Positions 1 through 8,468 of a stretch of 64,000 nucleotides of DNA are shown one piece after another. The position numbers and the translations under genes were made by a program. The notes under the pieces are model-generated. The model saw only the letters and a list, made by a program, of their open reading frames with translations. It ran no database searches and was not told the origin of the DNA. Source of the DNA: a virus; IMG/VR virus record IMGVR_UViG_3300006923_000008, positions 1-64,000 of that record. One strand, given 5' to 3'. Each line of letters starts with the position of its first letter. Positions within the stretch are counted from its first letter, which is position 1.

Positions 1-15
1 AGGAGAAGAATAACG

Positions 16-42
16 ATGTGCCTTTTTAGGCTCAATATTTAG
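16..42 (+). other. Short leader ORF at left edge
   Basis: An eight-codon ORF (MCLFRLNI, then TAG) follows a perfect AGGAG at bases 1-5. The next gene (GTG at 63) has only a weak ribosome site. In the frame of that gene, codons upstream of the GTG are open from base 30 and read AQYLDIKIGKN. So this ATG may be the true start of the downstream gene if a -1 shift, or an ATT-to-ATT hop over 14 bases (37-53), joins them. It may equally be a plain leader peptide. Confidence 0.25.
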
Positions 43-62
43 ATATTAAGATTGGGAAAAAC

Positions 63-335
63 GTGGAATATATTTGGTTGGAAGAACCTGTTCATAAGAA
101 TTACTTTGGAAAATTTGCGTGGGATGAGAATCCGGAGATTAGCGATACGCTACTAATCAGTTTTGATGGCTCAATTATGGCAGTTGCTCGAAATAAAGTT
201 GAGCCTTTTTATAAGAGCGAAGGAGTAGCCGAGGTAAGGCTAGGGCTCAAGGCTCCTCCTAAGCCAGTGAGGAATCCGAAATTTGAAGATGTGGATTCTG
301 TATACAAGATGCTAGCTTACTATGTTGCTCTTTAA
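63..335 (+). CDS. Hypothetical protein, 90 aa
   Basis: I do not recognise this protein. It is a short soluble polypeptide with an acidic, aromatic N-terminal part and a basic, proline-containing stretch near residues 63-72, with no membrane segment or signal peptide. The annotated start is GTG with a poor ribosome-binding site. The open frame extends upstream to base 30, and a well-placed AGGAG/ATG lies in another frame at 16, so the true N terminus is uncertain. A strong terminator follows directly, so it ends its transcript. Confidence 0.5.
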   Translation: MEYIWLEEPVHKNYFGKFAWDENPEISDTLLISFDGSIMAVARNKVEPFYKSEGVAEVRLGLKAPPKPVRNPKFEDVDSVYKMLAYYVAL

Positions 336-357
336 TTAACAAAGAGCCTATCGAAAA

Positions 358-389
358 GGGCTTCGGCAATTTGCCGAAGCCCTTTTTTT
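358..389 (+). terminator. Rho-independent terminator
   Basis: A perfect stem (GGGCTTCGGCAA with its complement, 358-382) is followed by seven T residues. It separates the 63-335 gene from the next gene at 428. Confidence 0.9.
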
Positions 390-427
390 ATCTAGTAATA
401 TGGTCACATAAGGCATAAGGCAGTTTT

Positions 428-832
428 ATGAAGAAAGGGTTTATAAAAAAGGCTGGGCTAGAAGAGTCGGGTGTAACTGATAGCAAAAGTCAGCTACCGA
501 TTAGAGTATCGACCACTGTCAGGCTAAAGTATAGAAAATATTTTGGTAAAGAGTGGGGCGACAGAAGAGACGTTCTGTATGATTTAAATAATCCGGAATT
601 AAATGAGGTAATCGCTCAAGACTTTAAGGCGAATAGCGATGGCGTAGTTCATATGTTCCTGTCAAATCAATCTGATATAGCATCCAAGAAAAGAATGTGG
701 GTTGAGATCAGAAGGGAATCCGCAGCTGGAAGGCCATTTCATTTCTTCTTTTCTATTATTAGACAAGATTCTATTGATATTATTGGAACAACTACTCGCT
801 ATATAAAGCCTAAAAAGGCGAGAACATATTAG
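428..832 (+). CDS. Hypothetical protein, 134 aa
   Basis: Not recognised. It is a basic protein with a Lys-rich N terminus (MKKGFIKKAG) and a basic C terminus (KPKKAR). The middle alternates charged and aromatic residues (FHFFFSIIRQD near residue 103), which suggests a small alpha/beta fold rather than a membrane protein. It is the first gene after a terminator. The AAGGCAG six bases upstream can serve as a ribosome site. Confidence 0.55.
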   Translation: MKKGFIKKAGLEESGVTDSKSQLPIRVSTTVRLKYRKYFGKEWGDRRDVLYDLNNPELNEVIAQDFKANSDGVVHMFLSNQSDIASKKRMWVEIRRESAAGRPFHFFFSIIRQDSIDIIGTTTRYIKPKKARTY

Positions 833-864
833 CATTATTTTTAGCAATAAAATCTGAGGGGCAC

Positions 865-2202
865 ATGTTTGAGAAGAAGGCACACGGGCCGCACTATTGG
901 CCGACAGTCGTAAATAAGGTTAAAGCCTTAGGTCTAAGGCCAGAGATTGTTGCTATGTTAAACAACGTAAATCAGATAGTATGGGAGCAGAGTCCTCCTG
1001 CGGATAATCCAAACGCTATAGCGTATGTTTCTTCTGAAGATAAAAATAATGATGGAAAGATAGACAAGATACACTTTGTTCTTTCTAAGTTTCCGCCTAA
1101 TGCTGGTGAAGATGAGATAAATTCAATTGTAGAAATGGTAGCAAAAACACTGGTTCATGAATATGGACACATTGAGGATTTTGACTCAGAGAAGGGCTTC
1201 CCTGGCGGCGAGGGCGCAGCAGAGGCGGCAGAGAGACAGGCAGAATCACTAATACAAGGCGGAATGAAAGCGCTGGCATCAATTGATGCTTTTGGAGAAA
1301 AGGAAATGACTATACTTGGGGAGCTACAGAAGATAGCAAATCGTTTAGATGAAATTGGTGAAACAGGATTGGCAGACAGGCTTGACGTGATTGTGGCAAT
1401 GGCGGCTATCCGGAAAGAGGCCACAAATCTTTCCAGGCATGACCTTGATGGCTCTGAGTATGCAGAGATAAGCATTATTGATATACTTGAAGAGTTTGGC
1501 CCTGAGATTAGAGGCGCTAAGGCTAGCGAGCTTTATGCCCCAGCCGAAAGAGACTGGGATGAGTTTAGGGCTAAGGTCGGAGATCTTAATCGACCCTTAT
1601 ATGAAGGAGGCCAGAGAGGTGCTTTCTTTGACTGGAGAGGAAACAAGGTTGGCGATGTGCTAGAGACAATTCTCGCTCACAAAATAAATGGCACCCCTCT
1701 TCCTTGGGCGACTGCTTCGGAAGAGACTGAGTCTATGGCTAAAGCAGAAAGAACAAGCAATAGTCTAGAAGAGATCCAAAAGATTATCGGGGCCAGCGCT
1801 GACGGAAAGTGGGGAAGAAATACGGCCGCTGCTTTGAGGACATTTTTAACTAGAAAAGAAAAGTACCTGCTGCCAGTAGGGACTGCCGTGGACAGTGCTA
1901 TGAATTGGGGCAAGGGACACTCTCTTGTTTCGGTAAAAGGCGTATCTAGGCCAGGAGAATATGCCGGCAATTGGGGTGGGCTTCTTAAGTTTCTTGAAGA
2001 CATAGAGAGCGCAGACGTTTCTGAGCTAGCTTTACTGAAATCTCCGGATATTAAGAAAGAGACCGACACTCGAAGTCCTCAGTGGACAGATCAAAGTGTA
2101 GATGAGCCTGAGGCAGAGGCTGTAGCGAGTAATGCCATGGACGATGTTGTAAGCAGCTTATCTTCTGAATTTACCATAAATCTTCCGAAGGTTAGAAGGT
2201 AG
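865..2202 (+). CDS. Putative zinc metallopeptidase with C-terminal peptidoglycan-binding-like domain
   Basis: This 445-residue protein carries HEYGH at residues 98-102, the HExxH zinc motif. It is followed by an E-rich helix (AAERQAESL, near 121-129) that could supply the third ligand, as in gluzincins. Residues about 300-340 match the pattern of the PG_binding_1 repeat (IQKIIGASADGKWGRNTAAAL). The last 80 residues are acidic and look disordered. The ATG follows GAGGGG at 855-861. The same wall-binding pattern recurs in the gene at 2917, so the two may be virion or lysis proteins that contact the cell wall. Both domain calls come from motifs only, and the peptidase could be inactive and structural. 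Confidence 0.55.
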   Translation: MFEKKAHGPHYWPTVVNKVKALGLRPEIVAMLNNVNQIVWEQSPPADNPNAIAYVSSEDKNNDGKIDKIHFVLSKFPPNAGEDEINSIVEMVAKTLVHEYGHIEDFDSEKGFPGGEGAAEAAERQAESLIQGGMKALASIDAFGEKEMTILGELQKIANRLDEIGETGLADRLDVIVAMAAIRKEATNLSRHDLDGSEYAEISIIDILEEFGPEIRGAKASELYAPAERDWDEFRAKVGDLNRPLYEGGQRGAFFDWRGNKVGDVLETILAHKINGTPLPWATASEETESMAKAERTSNSLEEIQKIIGASADGKWGRNTAAALRTFLTRKEKYLLPVGTAVDSAMNWGKGHSLVSVKGVSRPGEYAGNWGGLLKFLEDIESADVSELALLKSPDIKKETDTRSPQWTDQSVDEPEAEAVASNAMDDVVSSLSSEFTINLPKVRR

Positions 2203-2203
2203 G

Positions 2204-2899
2204 GTGGAAGAAGAGGCCGAAGAATTATCTGTAATAGACTTAATAGACTATTACGAAGGAGGTCCTGTAATCAGAGGGAAGACTCCCGACGTAAATAGGG
2301 TGCAATTCGGCCCTGACGAAAATACCTTTAGCAATAAGCCTTCCGAACCACCCCCGGGCAAAAATAATACAGCGAAAAGCAGGCTCGATTATTTTCGCAA
2401 GAAAGCCCTTGGGCTCCTCGATACTCCAGCCGGATCACCCCCTGGGGCACAAAACCACAGGCAAAGGGGATACGGCGGAGATCAGCAGCCTTATGACGCG
2501 GCAGACTTTGAGGCATCTAATCGTAGCGGCTTCGGCGGAGAATCGCTGATAGACATAGATGAGGATAAGCCTCCGGTTAATATAGACAGAAAAACTCCGG
2601 AAGAGCCGGATGAAGAGTGGAGTTTCTTTGACTTTCTAATGCAATCTCTTGGCTGCGAGAACCTTGATCTAATAAAAAAAGAATTTTATATTGCAGATAA
2701 TGGTAAAATCTGGATGAAGAAAGGCTCTGGGCTTATTTATTCTTCAGAATTTTATGATTCTAATAATATATTGTTAACTAATATAAAGAATTGCCTAAGC
2801 AATAGGCAGAAGAAAGATCTAGAAAATAGAATATTTAAAGACGCTTCTATTTCTAACGCAAAAAAAGAAGTTTATAGAGAGATAATCTTTGGCCGCTAG
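2204..2899 (+). CDS. Hypothetical protein, proline-rich, 231 aa
   Basis: Not recognised. The GTG start lies one base after the previous stop, so it is probably translationally coupled. Residues 1-140 are rich in Pro, Gly, Asp and Asn and probably disordered. The C-terminal 90 residues look folded and contain EFYIADNGKIWMKKGSGLIY. A related stretch, EFFAVDNIRMRKSDGALFYV, is found in the C-terminal part of the next protein (2917-4212), which suggests a shared domain. It probably belongs to the same assembly as its neighbours. Confidence 0.5.
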   Translation: MEEEAEELSVIDLIDYYEGGPVIRGKTPDVNRVQFGPDENTFSNKPSEPPPGKNNTAKSRLDYFRKKALGLLDTPAGSPPGAQNHRQRGYGGDQQPYDAADFEASNRSGFGGESLIDIDEDKPPVNIDRKTPEEPDEEWSFFDFLMQSLGCENLDLIKKEFYIADNGKIWMKKGSGLIYSSEFYDSNNILLTNIKNCLSNRQKKDLENRIFKDASISNAKKEVYREIIFGR

Positions 2900-2916
2900 G
2901 TCTATGGGGTAAGAAG

Positions 2917-4212
2917 ATGAGTAATACAAAAACTGAACTATTGAAATTGGCAAAGGCACTGGGTAAGTCTGGATATAAAGAATATGAGGCAAAAGTTTTT
3001 GCCGAACTTTTTTTTGAGCATCGAGCCAACAAGCCTAGATCTACAATAGAGGAGCCACTTCCGGCTAGAGCTTTCTTTGGCGCAGAGCTTGCCTGGGCAG
3101 GGTTTTTGGACAATCGTAAAAATGGCAAAAACAGCGAAGAATATGGGATAGCAGAGAAGGCCTTAGATGGAGATGAAATTGTTCTCTATGTCATGTGGAG
3201 GCATGATAATAATCTTCGCCAATCAGATGTGTTATGGAGGAAGGCGCGAAATAATGAATGGAAAAGCGTTTCAGATGCAAGTGGAGCTCAGCGACCTAAG
3301 GATAAGGAGTATCTTCAAATATTAGACGAAAAGGTAAAGCTGTGGAGAAGGCAGGCAGTAGGATCCAAAGAAGAGTCTGAGAAAAAAGAAGCTCCCAAGC
3401 AGAAGCGTCTGGGTCCCTGGGTTGCAGTTCAAAAGAAGTTGAACGAACTAGGAGCGAGCCTGAAAACTGATGGATGGTGGGGTCCGTTAACTTCTGCGGC
3501 ATGGAATAAGCTTACCAAAGAAAACACGACTTCTGCCGTACCAGCTGATATGAAGCCAACAGAGGCATTGGCTAAGCTGCAGAAACTTTCTCCTGCCGCA
3601 AAAACTGTCCCTCAAGCAGAGCAGACAGAAACTGCAACTGCAACTTCTGACGCACTACTCAGTGCTTATGTCAAGTTTCCAACAGGTGATGGTCGCCTTA
3701 ACTTGTCTCACAGAGACTCTCTTTACAAAAACGTAGCGAAAAGAACTCCAGAGACTATGCCTGAGTATGCAGCCCTTTCTTCAACTTGGAAGAAAAGGAT
3801 CGGAGATCTTTACAAGAAAGATGAGGCAGTAAATCCTGAAATGGAACTTATATTGGGCATGCCCGCTGAGGCAAAGTCGGCAAAACCTACTTTTAATTCT
3901 TCTGAATTTTTTGCCGTAGATAACATACGAATGAGAAAATCAGACGGAGCGTTATTCTACGTTGCGAACCCTAATGATCAAAACACTATTTCTCCGCTTT
4001 CTCAAAGAGATCCGGAATTCTTAAATCTAAGAGAGCAGAGGAGAATGATGGCAGAGATAAGGCGCGAAGAAAAGTCTCCAGCCAAACGAAGGCTTTACCG
4101 CCAGAAGATTTCCGGTCAAAGAAAGCGAAAGAGGGGTCTATCAGCCGTCGAGCGTGGAGTGGGAACGCGCAGAGAGCAAAGAGGAATGGAGGGGCTGACT
4201 GGCAAGAAGTAA
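2917..4212 (+). CDS. Protein with peptidoglycan-binding-like domain, 431 aa
   Basis: Residues about 165-200 (VAVQKKLNELGASLKTDGWW, then GPLTSAAW) fit the PG_binding_1 helical repeat. An Ala/Thr-rich linker follows, and a region near residue 325 resembles the C-terminal domain of the 2204 product. The last 60 residues are very rich in Arg and Lys (KRKRG), as expected for a nucleic-acid- or wall-contacting tail. I infer a virion or cell-wall-associated role. There is no catalytic motif and no signal peptide. Confidence 0.5.
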   Translation: MSNTKTELLKLAKALGKSGYKEYEAKVFAELFFEHRANKPRSTIEEPLPARAFFGAELAWAGFLDNRKNGKNSEEYGIAEKALDGDEIVLYVMWRHDNNLRQSDVLWRKARNNEWKSVSDASGAQRPKDKEYLQILDEKVKLWRRQAVGSKEESEKKEAPKQKRLGPWVAVQKKLNELGASLKTDGWWGPLTSAAWNKLTKENTTSAVPADMKPTEALAKLQKLSPAAKTVPQAEQTETATATSDALLSAYVKFPTGDGRLNLSHRDSLYKNVAKRTPETMPEYAALSSTWKKRIGDLYKKDEAVNPEMELILGMPAEAKSAKPTFNSSEFFAVDNIRMRKSDGALFYVANPNDQNTISPLSQRDPEFLNLREQRRMMAEIRREEKSPAKRRLYRQKISGQRKRKRGLSAVERGVGTRREQRGMEGLTGKK

Positions 4213-4244
4213 TCGCTTGCCATTAAAATCGTAATGTAGACCTC

Positions 4245-4258
4245 CCCTGCACTATATC
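4245..4258 (+). promoter_or_regulatory. Promoter-like motif, copy A
   Basis: CCCTGCACTATATC lies in the 72-base gap before the 4285 gene. The identical 14-mer occurs at 9612-9625, and a related CACTATATT is at 9718-9726. TATATC could be a -10 element. No clear -35 is visible, so a phage-specific sigma factor is possible. Confidence 0.35.
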
Positions 4259-4284
4259 TAGCCGGATAGGCATGGTGATTTTTA

Positions 4285-4917
4285 ATGGTCAAGATTTTCG
4301 GACAAAGCAGCCCCTCAAAACCTCAACAAACGAAAAGAAAGAGAAGAAAGAAGCCTTGCGCTAAAGAGCTGGAGGAAAAGGCCAAGAAGCAGCTTGATAA
4401 GCTCAACCCTATGGTTGTTCCTCTGCTTGCTGTAGCTCTACAAAACCAACCAAAAAATAAGTTCTTTATCTCAAGCAGAGACGTTATTATCGAGACTCCA
4501 CATAGGCTTACCGATAATTGGATTGCATCCTTGAATCGCTGGGCTGATGAGCAGGCAAATGCCGCCATGTTAGAGCCTCCGACATATCTAGTGGTCGGAG
4601 AGAGACGCGCGATTGGCCCGCTTCTGGTCAAGAAGATTGTAGCGTCAAAGGCTGACGCTCAGTTTCCAACACCTGGAATCATGTGTTCCGATAAAGCTGG
4701 TTGGAAGTATTTCTTTAAGACGGGAAAGGCATACGACTTTGAGCCTGGAGAATATATCTCTTTCTCCGGCAAACTGTCTGGTCACGGAGAGGGAATCTCC
4801 TTTTTTAAGCGTCCAACTAAAATCGAAAAAGTTATTTCGATTGATAATTGCGAGCCCTCCACCGAGGGTTATGCTGAAGCTAGCTCGTTCGATGCGAGTA
4901 AGGTCGATATTTTTTAA
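4285..4917 (+). CDS. Hypothetical protein, 210 aa
   Basis: Not recognised. It has a strongly basic N terminus (KRKRRKK at residues 17-23), then a helix containing KELEEKAKKQLDKL. The folded middle has a Gly-rich turn (KLSGHGEGISFFKRP, near 162-176) typical of OB-like or beta-barrel folds. The C terminus is short and acidic. It is the first gene after copy A of the repeated promoter-like motif, so it may start a transcript that continues into the adenylosuccinate synthetase gene 26 bases downstream. A nucleic-acid-binding role is only a guess from charge. Confidence 0.5.
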   Translation: MVKIFGQSSPSKPQQTKRKRRKKPCAKELEEKAKKQLDKLNPMVVPLLAVALQNQPKNKFFISSRDVIIETPHRLTDNWIASLNRWADEQANAAMLEPPTYLVVGERRAIGPLLVKKIVASKADAQFPTPGIMCSDKAGWKYFFKTGKAYDFEPGEYISFSGKLSGHGEGISFFKRPTKIEKVISIDNCEPSTEGYAEASSFDASKVDIF

Positions 4918-4943
4918 ACCAAAATCAAAAAGGAGAATTCAGC

Positions 4944-5974
4944 ATGATCGATAAGGCAGATATTGTCGTCGGTTTATGCTGGGGTTGACCTTCGGGTCAA
5001 TCTCAACATAAAAAGGTGACGAAGCAAAAGGAAAGATTACTGCACATCTGGCGAGTAGTGGCAACTATGATGTTGTGGCAAGATGGGCAGGGGGTAATAA
5101 CGCAGGACACACCGTATGGGTCGATGGAGAAAAGTATAAAACTCACTTAATTCCATCTGGTGTATTTTATGGAGTAACTTCTGTTATTGGCCCTGGGTGC
5201 ATCTTGCATCCAAGCTCCTTTGAAGAAGAGGTTTCTTACTTGGATAAAAATGGATTTGATACTACGCTGATCAAGGTTTCTCCAAAATGTCATATCGTAA
5301 CTGATTCTCAAATAGCCTATGATAAGGAGCATTTGGCTCCAAGGCTTGGAACTACGGGCAGGGGAATAGCCCCTTGCTATGCGGATAAAGCGGCTAGAAT
5401 TGGAATCTTGGCAAAAGATGTATTGGATCCGAAATATATTTGGGATGAGAAGTTAGAGGGAAGGCTTTTGTGTGAAGGAGCGCAGGGCGTTTGGCTTGAT
5501 ATTGATCATGGCCTTTATCCTTATGTAACTTCTTCTATCACCCTGCCTTATGGCGCTTGCTCTCTGGGGTTTCCGCCTCAGAGGGTTAATGCGATTTGGG
5601 GCGCTGCAAAGATATATGATACGAAGTCTGGGGAAGATCCGAGATTTCCAAGCAGTTTGCTTGAAGATAAGGACTTGTCTGTAATCGCTAAAATGGGAGA
5701 AGAGTTTGGAGTAACGACAGGAAGGCCAAGAAAGGTTAATTGGCTGAATCTCGACTATCTGGTTAAGGCAGTTAATCTTACGGGAACAACTAATTTAGTT
5801 ATTAGCAAGTGTGATATCTTAAAAGAGTTTGGAAAGTTTAAGCTTATTCATGAAGGTCTAATTCGATCCTTCTCAAGCTTAAACATTATGTGTGATTTTA
5901 TAACAGAAGTGATAAACGCTAATTGTATTTTAATTGAGGATATTGTGTATTCTTATTCCCCGAAGGAAGTGTAG
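4944..5974 (+). CDS. purA: Adenylosuccinate synthetase (PurA/PurZ family), interrupted by a 32-nt segment
   Basis: The family joins aspartate to IMP (PurA), or to dGMP in the phage PurZ branch, using GTP. The gene starts at ATG 4944 after AAGGAG and reads MIDKADIVVGLCWG, then hits TGA at 4986. Reading resumes at 5018 with DEAKGKITAHLA. Joined, this restores the family motif WGDE-KGK with no residue missing or added, giving 332 residues. Catalytic Asp15 and His45 (NNAGHT) are present, as are GAQGVWLDIDHG, YPYVTSS and TTGRPR. Phage PurZ enzymes usually lack that Asp, so PurA or an intermediate (PurZ0-like) type fits better. The length is near archaeal PurA and PurZ and well below the about 430 of bacterial PurA. 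See 4983-5017 for the likely bypass element. The DHH gene follows directly. Confidence 0.85.
4983..5017 (+). other. Candidate translational bypass element in purA
   Basis: The proposed take-off codon is GGT (4983-4985), followed at once by TGA (4986-4988). The landing codon is GGT (5015-5017), and translation resumes at GAC 5018 in another frame (32 bases skipped). A stem TTGACC/GGTCAA (4985-4990 with 4995-5000) is closed by the tetraloop TTCG. Including G-U pairs it extends to 11 bp (4980-4990 with 4995-5005), so the take-off codon lies within the stem. Matched Gly codons, an immediate stop and a UUCG-capped hairpin are the features known from T4 gene 60. Whether the ribosome truly hops here is inference. 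Confidence 0.7.
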
Positions 5975-5975
5975 A

Positions 5976-6821
5976 GTGTCAAGAGTAACGGTTCTTTATC
6001 ATGCCGGCTGTCCAGATGGCTTCGGCGCAGCGTGGGCTTTTTATCAGAAGTATGGAGCGAAAGCTAAATATGTTCCGGTTCGTCATAGCGACGAGCCTCC
6101 GGTGGTCACTGGACGCGATGTATTTATTGTTGACTTTTGTTATCCTAGGGCTATATTGGAAGAGTTAGAAGAGGAAGCGAACACGCTAACGGTCATTGAC
6201 CACCATAAGACTTCCCAAGAAAGCTGCGGAGATTTGGAGTATTGCCATTTCGATATGAGCCAATCTGGAGCAGTTTTGGCATGGAAGTTTCTCTTTAAAA
6301 GAAAGCCTGTCCCACCTCTTCTTAGGTATATTCAAGACAGAGACTTGTGGACTTGGGAGCTAGATAAGGCCGAAGAGGTATTGTCTGTAGTTGATTCGCA
6401 TAAAAAAAGCTTTTCCGAATGGAACCGCTTGAGCCTGGAGCTTGGGGAGCCGTGCTCTCCAGCGTGGAGCAAGGTTGTTTCTGCTGGAGGGGATATTCTC
6501 AGGTACAAAGAAACTCTGGTGAAGATGATGCTCTCAAATGTTCATCGTCTAAATATTGCAGGGGAAAATGTTCCTGCAGTAAACTCTTCGTCTTTTCAAT
6601 CGGAAATAGGAAACATTCTATGTGAAGATGAAGAATTTGCTGCGGTGTACTACTTCGACGGAGAAAAATTTAGGTTTTCATTAAGGTCAAAGGAGAATAG
6701 GATGGATGTGTCTACTATAGCTCTGGAGTTTGGTGGCGGAGGTCACAAGAATGCTGCGGGTTTTTTTGTAAAAAATATGAATGAACTAGAAACGGAAGGT
6801 GATAGATGCTGTGAGCAATAG
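5976..6821 (+). CDS. DHH-family phosphoesterase
   Basis: This 281-residue protein has the DHH superfamily signature. HAGCPDGFGAAWAF is near residue 9 and IVDF near 47. DHHKT is near 70, GGGGHKNAAGF is near the C terminus (DHHA1-type substrate loop), and YIQDRDLW lies in the middle. Family members are manganese-dependent hydrolases of short oligonucleotides, cyclic dinucleotides or related phosphoesters (nanoRNase, GdpP, RecJ). Substrate cannot be assigned. Start GTG 5976 was chosen because GAAGGA lies six bases upstream and the longer frame reads back into the synthetase gene. It sits directly behind purA and could recycle nucleotides or act on a signalling nucleotide. Confidence 0.85.
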   Translation: MSRVTVLYHAGCPDGFGAAWAFYQKYGAKAKYVPVRHSDEPPVVTGRDVFIVDFCYPRAILEELEEEANTLTVIDHHKTSQESCGDLEYCHFDMSQSGAVLAWKFLFKRKPVPPLLRYIQDRDLWTWELDKAEEVLSVVDSHKKSFSEWNRLSLELGEPCSPAWSKVVSAGGDILRYKETLVKMMLSNVHRLNIAGENVPAVNSSSFQSEIGNILCEDEEFAAVYYFDGEKFRFSLRSKENRMDVSTIALEFGGGGHKNAAGFFVKNMNELETEGDRCCEQ

Positions 6822-7518
6822 TAATAGTAATAGCGAATTTGTAAAGGAGATAAAAAGTGTATTTAGCACCTATGGCAACTGGCAGAGCTTTCGCTCAAGG
6901 GTAGACTCCTTAAAGAGCGGAGCTTCGGAGGAGCAGGCGAGATATCTTCTGGCTTCTAAAAAGAATTATAATGATGCTCTCTTAGGCTCTCATAGGTGGA
7001 GCTCCTACTATGCTAAAGATTTCGTTTTTAGCTTACTAAAAAAGTATCCTACTATCGGAGATAGCGCTCTCTTAACAGGCCCAGAGCCTGTTAGGCTGAT
7101 CTGCTTGTCTAATGGCTTTTACTCGGATATAAAAGTCCTTGACAAGCTAGCAAAGTCCGGGACAATTAATGAGCGAAGAATTGCGGCTAAAGGCTGCTCT
7201 ATAAAAGTATTGCGATCTTTGAAGAAAGATAAGGACAAAGTTGTTCGAAAAACAGTTTTTGAAAGGCTAGGGCCGGCAGAGTGTTTGGATGATATGCTTG
7301 CCGATAAGATGGCAGAGATTCGAGCCATGGGAGCAGAGGCTGCACCATTTGGTTACGAGAAACTAAGTGAGATTATAATGAAGGAGATTGCTAAACGTCC
7401 GTTTTCCATAATGGTAACGAAGGTTCCTCTTGATTTTCTTCCACTTGTATTGGCAAATAGAAATCTAAAGTCAAAGTGGGTCGCCAAGCTTGTACAACAG
7501 AGAATGGAAGCTTCTTAG
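6811..7518 (+). CDS. Helical repeat (HEAT-like) protein
   Basis: Function unknown. After a short Ser/Asn repeat (SNSNSNSE) the protein is all-helical with recurring segments such as RRIAAKGC, VRKTVFERLG and IRAMGAEAA, resembling HEAT-type solenoid repeats. Such proteins usually act as protein-binding scaffolds. The start is uncertain: GTG 6811 sits 11 bases after GGAAGG, while GTG 6799 overlaps that site. It overlaps the end of the DHH gene. The next gene encodes a similar helical protein. Confidence 0.5.
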   Translation: MSNSNSNSEFVKEIKSVFSTYGNWQSFRSRVDSLKSGASEEQARYLLASKKNYNDALLGSHRWSSYYAKDFVFSLLKKYPTIGDSALLTGPEPVRLICLSNGFYSDIKVLDKLAKSGTINERRIAAKGCSIKVLRSLKKDKDKVVRKTVFERLGPAECLDDMLADKMAEIRAMGAEAAPFGYEKLSEIIMKEIAKRPFSIMVTKVPLDFLPLVLANRNLKSKWVAKLVQQRMEAS

Positions 7519-7555
7519 GGCTATTGTCCGGGCTTTCCTCAAGAAAGGATATAAG

Positions 7556-8458
7556 ATGTTTGAAGGGTTTAGTGCTCGTTATGAATATGAAGGCAGTTCT
7601 AACCAGGATATGCCATTGCCGTATGACGAGATTTATAAGTATGCTGTAAAATGTGCAATTAATGAATCGCAATACTATTACAGTAACAATCCTATCATTA
7701 AAGATGAATCTATTCAGCATATTTGGGATAATTGTCCTAATGAAAGAGTGAGATTATTTCATCTAATTGTCAATCAATCTCTTAACATAGGGCACAGGTG
7801 TGATCTATTAAGCTCAGAGAGCTGTTACGCTTGGCTAGAAAAGATGTACTCTTATCTGAAGCAAAAAGCCTCCCTCACAGAAGAGGAATTAGATGCAAAG
7901 GCTGCGTTAATTCCTCTGGTGGATAAGGGGTATGATTATTTAGATGCACTTTCGCGGGCAGATCTCGGAGGAGATAGCCCAGAGGCGATAAGCATTAGAA
8001 GTCTTGGCCTGGAAAACTCAGAAGATCCAAAGTTTTTTGATTATTGCTTTTTTAAAGTAAAGAGAGCCCCGGGTGCTATCGATATTAAGCGACAGATTCT
8101 TTTCAAGGCGGCACAGAAAAACCTTCTGTCAGACAATCTGATTAGGGCAATTGCAAAGTCTTCTCCTGTCAGTCTCAAGAGGCTGGTTGCAGAGCACTTG
8201 TCTCAGAGTATTAGGTCTTGGAGGTACGCAATTATTCGCGATAGGGAAGAGGATAGTGCTGAAGAATTTGAAAATAAAATTGCTCATGCCGAGCGAATGA
8301 TTATGCTCTTTGCAGATACGCCTGACGAACAGGTTATCTCCCGGTTAGCAGAGTGTATATCTAAGGACAACTTTCCATGGATTATGCCTGCTATATCGAT
8401 AATTAATAGTCCCTGGCTGACAAGAAGGGTGGAGAGAGCGCTTGAGGCTCTCGAATAG
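7556..8458 (+). CDS. Hypothetical helical protein, 300 aa
   Basis: Not recognised. ATG 7556 is preferred because AAAGGA precedes it and the upstream extension lies in the gap after the 6811 gene. The sequence is mostly helical, with repeat-like stretches from residue 150 onward (KRQILFKAAQKNL, LIRAIAKSSP, LKRLVAEHLS) similar in style to the preceding HEAT-like product. The two may be diverged copies or partners. No enzymatic motif is visible. Confidence 0.5.
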   Translation: MFEGFSARYEYEGSSNQDMPLPYDEIYKYAVKCAINESQYYYSNNPIIKDESIQHIWDNCPNERVRLFHLIVNQSLNIGHRCDLLSSESCYAWLEKMYSYLKQKASLTEEELDAKAALIPLVDKGYDYLDALSRADLGGDSPEAISIRSLGLENSEDPKFFDYCFFKVKRAPGAIDIKRQILFKAAQKNLLSDNLIRAIAKSSPVSLKRLVAEHLSQSIRSWRYAIIRDREEDSAEEFENKIAHAERMIMLFADTPDEQVISRLAECISKDNFPWIMPAISIINSPWLTRRVERALEALE

Positions 8459-8468
8459 GAGGATGTGT

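Noticed and set aside
1155-1475. Minus-strand ORFs opposite the metallopeptidase-like gene and elsewhere
   Set aside because: They are Ser-rich shadows of AT-rich coding sequence, lie fully inside + strand genes with known motifs and have no start signals.
4986-5014. Self-splicing intron in purA
   Set aside because: Twenty-nine to thirty-two bases is far too short for a group I or II intron, and no splice structures are present.
5075-5974. GTG 5075 as the true start of a shorter adenylosuccinate synthetase
   Set aside because: It would lose the GDE-KGK loop and catalytic His region, which are encoded intact upstream in the two frames either side of the 32-base segment. There is also no ribosome site at 5075.
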